Below are positions 60,685-64,000 of a stretch of DNA of 64,000 nucleotides, one piece after another. The stretch's first letter is position 1. Each line of letters starts with the position of its first letter. This DNA is from Saprospiraceae bacterium (lineage in GTDB: Bacteria > Bacteroidota > Bacteroidia > Chitinophagales > Saprospiraceae): positions 5,082,501-5,146,500 of the forward strand of contig JAWKLJ010000001.1 of the NCBI GenBank assembly GCA_041392805.1. Reading direction: 5' to 3'. The position numbers were made by a program, and so were the translations under genes. The notes beneath the pieces were generated by a model. It did no database searches. It was not told the origin of the DNA and saw only the letters and a program-made list of their open reading frames with translations.

Positions 60685-61331
60685 TATTTTTTGATTTCAG
60701 TTTTGTTGGTTACTCCGCACGTGGCTCTTTTGCTTGCTTTGGTGTCGCGTGGGAAAGAGCAGCAAGCAAATGTGCCAATGTTCGAAGTACCGAATTTGTC
60801 ACGCCACATTGCACACAAAACTCAAAGGGCCGTCTACGCCGCCTCAACAAACAGCAAGTGGGCATGGTCTAAAGGCGCAAACAACAACCCTGGCTATGGC
60901 AAGTGCGGTATTTAAAAGCACTTACTTGTCCGTTTAGCTGCATATTCGGAAATGTCTGCCCCCCCCTGAGAAGATACGTACGAAAAGGTAAATGTTAAGA
61001 TAAACTATTTGCTGGTTATCTTAAACTATTTCCTTTCAAATCTATTCGATGTGCTTTAGGGATAATTCTATCTGCAAATAGCGGAGACCGACCGGAATAC
61101 GCACCCTTGACCACAAAATTTGTCAAAGAAGGGCAAATAATTAGATTCGGCACTCACCGCGATAAGGTCTGATATAGCGATTGCTCATCGCTAAATAGCA
61201 AAAGGTAACTATTTTTATAAAAACTGCAATTGCGAATAAAATAATTTATTATATTTACTGCAATTACGAATGATATCTGTCTTTCGACCATTTTCTAAAC
61301 CTCAAAATGGTCCAGGCATCTAAATAGGGAT
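60685..61331. other. Long intergenic region with several inverted repeats
   Basis: This 647-bp region holds no convincing gene. GCTCTTT (60724-60730) and TTGCTTGC (60730-60737) are complementary to AAAGAGC (60754-60760) and GCAAGCAA (60762-60769) in an interleaved order. TTGACCACAAAATTTGTCAA lies at 61108-61127. TAGCGAT/ATCGCTA (61175-61193) forms a 7-bp hairpin. The PadR promoter region with direct repeats is at the right end. The first part, rich in CACGTGGC/TGTGCC-like pieces, resembles recombination-site DNA of integron cassettes only loosely. Confidence 0.5.
61223..61271 (+). promoter_or_regulatory. Putative PadR promoter with direct-repeat operators
   Basis: ACTGCAATTGCGAAT (61223-61237) and ACTGCAATTACGAAT (61257-61271) match in 14 of 15 positions and lie 34 bp apart. 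Between them TATATTTA (61250-61257) is one base from the TAnnTTTG -7 box. The repeats flank the likely polymerase site, as expected for an autorepressor. Confidence 0.5.
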
Positions 61332-61658
61332 ATGAAAAAAACAAAATTAGGCGAATTTGAAGAATTGGTTTTGCTCACTGTAATTGTCTTACAGGAGGAA
61401 GCTTATGGGGTAGAGATCAAGCGGGAATTGGAAGAGCGGCTAAAGGAGCGCTTGAGCGTAGGATCTATCCAATCGGCATTAAAGCGAATGGAGGAGAAGG
61501 GGTTTCTGACCTCTGAATTTGGCGAAGCAACACCCCAAAGGGGAGGAAAACGCAAAAGAATTTACACTGCGACGCCCTATGCCCAAAGTGTGCTAGCAGA
61601 AATTAAGGAAATAAGAGTCGGACTTTGGGATGCTATCACCAAACTCAAGCCCATATGA
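61332..61658 (+). CDS. PadR-family transcriptional regulator
   Basis: A 108-residue winged-helix regulator. KLGEFEELVLLTVIVLQEEAYGVEIKRELEERL is shortened here to its core LGEFEELVLLTVIVLQEEA; the recognition segment is LSVGSIQSALKRMEEKGFL, and the wing follows with GGKRKRIYTAT. It is the short class, with only a brief C-terminal helix for dimerisation. PadR proteins usually repress a linked transporter until a ligand binds. Its stop overlaps the permease start (ATGA at 61655-61658), so the two are translationally coupled. Direct repeats around its -7 box suggest autoregulation. Confidence 0.95.
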   Translation: MKKTKLGEFEELVLLTVIVLQEEAYGVEIKRELEERLKERLSVGSIQSALKRMEEKGFLTSEFGEATPQRGGKRKRIYTATPYAQSVLAEIKEIRVGLWDAITKLKPI

Positions 61659-64000
61659 GGGAGCCCAACCTTATCATCCCGCCGAAGTGGCCACTCAAAT
61701 TTCTTCGCTTCTTTGTGAAAGCGGAATACCTGGAAGAAATAGAGGGAGATATGGAAGAAATATTCCTGGATAACCTGGAGCAATATTCACCAAAGCAAGC
61801 CCAGCGGTTATATACCTGGGAAGTATTGAAACTATTCCGCCCTGGCCTGGTCAAACATATCAATATAAGTGATCACCTAAATACGACTGACATGTATAAA
61901 AATTATTTAAAAATTGCCTGGCGAAACCTGAATAAATTCAAGTTGTATTCGGCCATCAAAATTGGTGGTTTTGCTATTGGTATTGCAGCTGCTATGTTGA
62001 TTGCCTTGTACGTGAAGAATGAGCTGAGCTATGACCAGCACTATACGAATCAGGAACGCATTTATCGGGTGCTGAATATATATAGTGATCCGGAAAACAA
62101 TGAAAAATGGCCCTCCTTCCAGGCGCAAATGGCTTCCGTATTACAGGCTGAATTTCCGGAAGTAGAAAAAGCTGGCCGGCTTATCCCTTATGACTGGTAT
62201 GATGCCGGTCATAACCAATTTCGCAGGGTGGACCAGGTGCAAAATAATTACGAGGAAGGTTTTGTATATGCCGATCAGAACTTATTGGAAATATTGGAGA
62301 TTCCCATGCTTTATGGCAAGCGTGAGCAGGCGCTCGCCAAACCCTTTTCCATGGTTATTTCTAAAAAAATGGCGGATAAGTATTTCCCGGGTGAAGATCC
62401 GGTAGGAAAAGCGGTGCTTTTAAATGAAAACACTGACAGGCCCTATACGATTGGCGGAGTGATGGAAGATTTTCCGCCCAATACCCACCTGCAATACGAC
62501 TTTCTGCTAACGTTGACGGAGGTGGAATTCTGGGACGGCGAGCAAACCAACTGGTGTTGTAGTAATTACAATGTCTATGTCTTACTTCGACCAGGGGTTG
62601 ACCCGCGCCAGTTGGAACCTAAGATGCTGGCTATTCGGGATAATTACCTGATTCGCCATTTCCGGGAGCGGGAAAACCAGTTTGCAGAAGATGCCGAAAA
62701 ATACCTGACCTATGCTTTACAGCCGATTGGAGATATCCATTTGCGATCAGAGGACGTTTCCGATATATTTTCCAATAGTGATATCAGGATTGTACGCCTT
62801 TTTGGTGCTATTGCTATTTTTATCCTGATCTTGGCGGGCATCAACTTTATCAACCTTTCGACTGCTAAATCTGCCAATCGGGCTAAGGAAACAGGTCTTC
62901 GTAAAGTTGTAGGTTCCTACCGTAGTAGCCTTATCCAACAGTTTTTGACCGAATCTGTTTTGTTCAGTGGGATATCGGTTGTTTTAGGTAGCCTCCTTGC
63001 GTGGCTCTTGATCCCTTTTTTCAATACCATATCAGGCAAATCACTGGATTTAGCCTGGGACGCCTGGTGGTTTTTTCCACTTCTTCTTAGCTTGACACTC
63101 GTTATCGGCTTGCTAGCTGGCATTTACCCCTCTTTTTACCTGTCTGGTTTTAAACCCATTGATGTTCTTAAAGGTAAACTTAGTAGGGGGAGCAAAGGGG
63201 TTGGGTTGCGCAGTACGATGGTGGTCTTTCAGTTTACTACTTCAATCGTTCTGATAGTATGTGCTTTTATAGTTTATAATCAGATGCAATACATTTTGCA
63301 CAAGGACCTGGGTTATGACAAGGAGCAGGTCGTTTTGATTCAGGGAACAAATACCTTGGAGGATAAACTACCAGCCTTTAAAGATGAGATCCTGCGGTTG
63401 GCTGAAGTAAAACACGTCGCGGCTAGCAACTACTTTCCGGTTTCTGGTACCAAACGCGATCAGAATGAGTTTTGGCGGGAGGGTCGGAAAAAGCTGGACA
63501 GAGCCATCGGAGCGCAGGTATGGTGGACGGATGAAGATTATTTGGCCACCTTGGATATGAAACTGGTGGACGGACGAGGCTTTTCCCGAGAGATCGCTTC
63601 TGATTCAGCGGCCATTATTATCAACCAGACGATGGCCAGGGAGTTGGGGCTGGAAAATCCAATTGGTGAAAGCGTCGAAAATTGGAGAAAATGGACCGTG
63701 ATTGGGGTAGTGGAGGACTTTCATTTTGAGTCGATGAAAGGCGGAATCGGTGCACTGGCTTTTGTGCTGGGGAGGGGAGGTTCTATAATAGCTGCCAAGG
63801 TAGAATCGGAAAATATGTCCCATGCCTTGGCTGACATAACCAAGGTTTGGGACACCTTCATGCCCAATCAGCCGATCCGCTATACCTTCCTGGATGAAAC
63901 CTATGCCCGCATGTACGAAGATGTGCAACGCACCGGAAATGTTTTTACAAGTTGCGCCATACTGGCCATTATCATTGCTTGTTTGGGTTTATTTGGCCTC
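61655..64000 (+). CDS. FtsX/MacB-type ABC permease with prefix domain, partial
   Basis: The frame is open from ATG 61655 to the right edge: 782 codons, incomplete. Residues about 1-65 (PPKWPLKFLRFFVKAEYLEE, then IEGDMEEIF) form the prefix domain found on permeases encoded next to PadR genes. A first membrane helix (about 105-125) is followed by the MacB-like periplasmic domain (YVKNELSYDQHYTNQERIYR ... MADKYFPGEDPVGKAV). An FtsX block follows (FGAIAIFILILAGINFINLSTAKSA is represented here by ILAGINFINLSTA; RAKETGLRKVVGS), then a second periplasmic domain (about 545-760) and the start of another FtsX block at the edge (ILAIIIACLGLFGL). Such proteins couple ATP hydrolysis to mechanical export or envelope work. 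The ATPase is not in the window. Coupled to PadR by an ATGA overlap. Confidence 0.93.
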   Translation, partial: MREPNLIIPPKWPLKFLRFFVKAEYLEEIEGDMEEIFLDNLEQYSPKQAQRLYTWEVLKLFRPGLVKHINISDHLNTTDMYKNYLKIAWRNLNKFKLYSAIKIGGFAIGIAAAMLIALYVKNELSYDQHYTNQERIYRVLNIYSDPENNEKWPSFQAQMASVLQAEFPEVEKAGRLIPYDWYDAGHNQFRRVDQVQNNYEEGFVYADQNLLEILEIPMLYGKREQALAKPFSMVISKKMADKYFPGEDPVGKAVLLNENTDRPYTIGGVMEDFPPNTHLQYDFLLTLTEVEFWDGEQTNWCCSNYNVYVLLRPGVDPRQLEPKMLAIRDNYLIRHFRERENQFAEDAEKYLTYALQPIGDIHLRSEDVSDIFSNSDIRIVRLFGAIAIFILILAGINFINLSTAKSANRAKETGLRKVVGSYRSSLIQQFLTESVLFSGISVVLGSLLAWLLIPFFNTISGKSLDLAWDAWWFFPLLLSLTLVIGLLAGIYPSFYLSGFKPIDVLKGKLSRGSKGVGLRSTMVVFQFTTSIVLIVCAFIVYNQMQYILHKDLGYDKEQVVLIQGTNTLEDKLPAFKDEILRLAEVKHVAASNYFPVSGTKRDQNEFWREGRKKLDRAIGAQVWWTDEDYLATLDMKLVDGRGFSREIASDSAAIIINQTMARELGLENPIGESVENWRKWTVIGVVEDFHFESMKGGIGALAFVLGRGGSIIAAKVESENMSHALADITKVWDTFMPNQPIRYTFLDETYARMYEDVQRTGNVFTSCAILAIIIACLGLFGL

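Overview
The window looks like a chromosomal segment of a Bacteroidota bacterium, probably a Saprospiria-like lineage (the class is an inference). The evidence is a PorP/SprF-family protein, a PorE-like OmpA protein, type A and type B C-terminal sorting domains of the type IX secretion system (T9SS), SusC-style plug domains, TAnnTTTG-type -7 boxes and weak Shine-Dalgarno sequences. No rRNA or tRNA gene, CRISPR array, transposase, integrase or phage gene was recognised.

Layout. 1-417: start of a secreted beta-helix-like protein leaving the left edge. 1711-12007: a same-strand T9SS surface cluster (PorP/SprF-like, PorE-like, and a giant Ig/PKD adhesin with a type B sorting domain), closed by a hairpin. 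12289-15338: a compact minus-strand three-gene module (J-domain/pseudokinase, VWA protein, divergent PurA-like enzyme) behind an operator-rich promoter. 15560-16465: alpha/beta hydrolase. 16482-29063: two giant tandem alpha-2-macroglobulin (A2M) paralogues, each carrying a CarboxypepD_reg domain plus a TonB-type plug domain, set among 156-bp tandem repeats. 29303-30882: a barrel protein and a DM13 lipoprotein. 31162-33071: a DHFR-like reductase and a MATE exporter.

33200-39787: a run of three plus-strand genes. These are a double D-Ala-D-Ala ligase fused to a membrane helix and PASTA domains, a T9SS type A surface protein, and a rhodanese. 39884-46530: SPOR protein, ankyrin protein, DUF2911/TPR protein, small TPR membrane protein and LigA. 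46672-53267: ABC exporter, phytanoyl-CoA-dioxygenase-like protein and a secreted HExxHxxGxxH metalloprotease with P-domain and sorting domain. 53684-54058: a small AT-rich ribbon-helix-helix-like gene behind three perfect palindromes. 54319-60684: a giant outer-membrane barrel protein, a DUF6252-like secreted protein and an M1 peptidase. 61332-64000: a PadR regulator translationally coupled to an FtsX/MacB-type permease leaving the right edge.

Most of the coding capacity serves the cell surface: T9SS cargo and its accessory proteins, A2M-type protease traps, envelope lipoproteins, barrels and exporters. The best candidates for undescribed biology are the PurA-like/VWA/J-pseudokinase module, the A2M proteins with a plug domain at the expected bait-region position, and the Ddl-Ddl-TM-PASTA fusion. 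All assignments come from reading the sequence; no database search was run.
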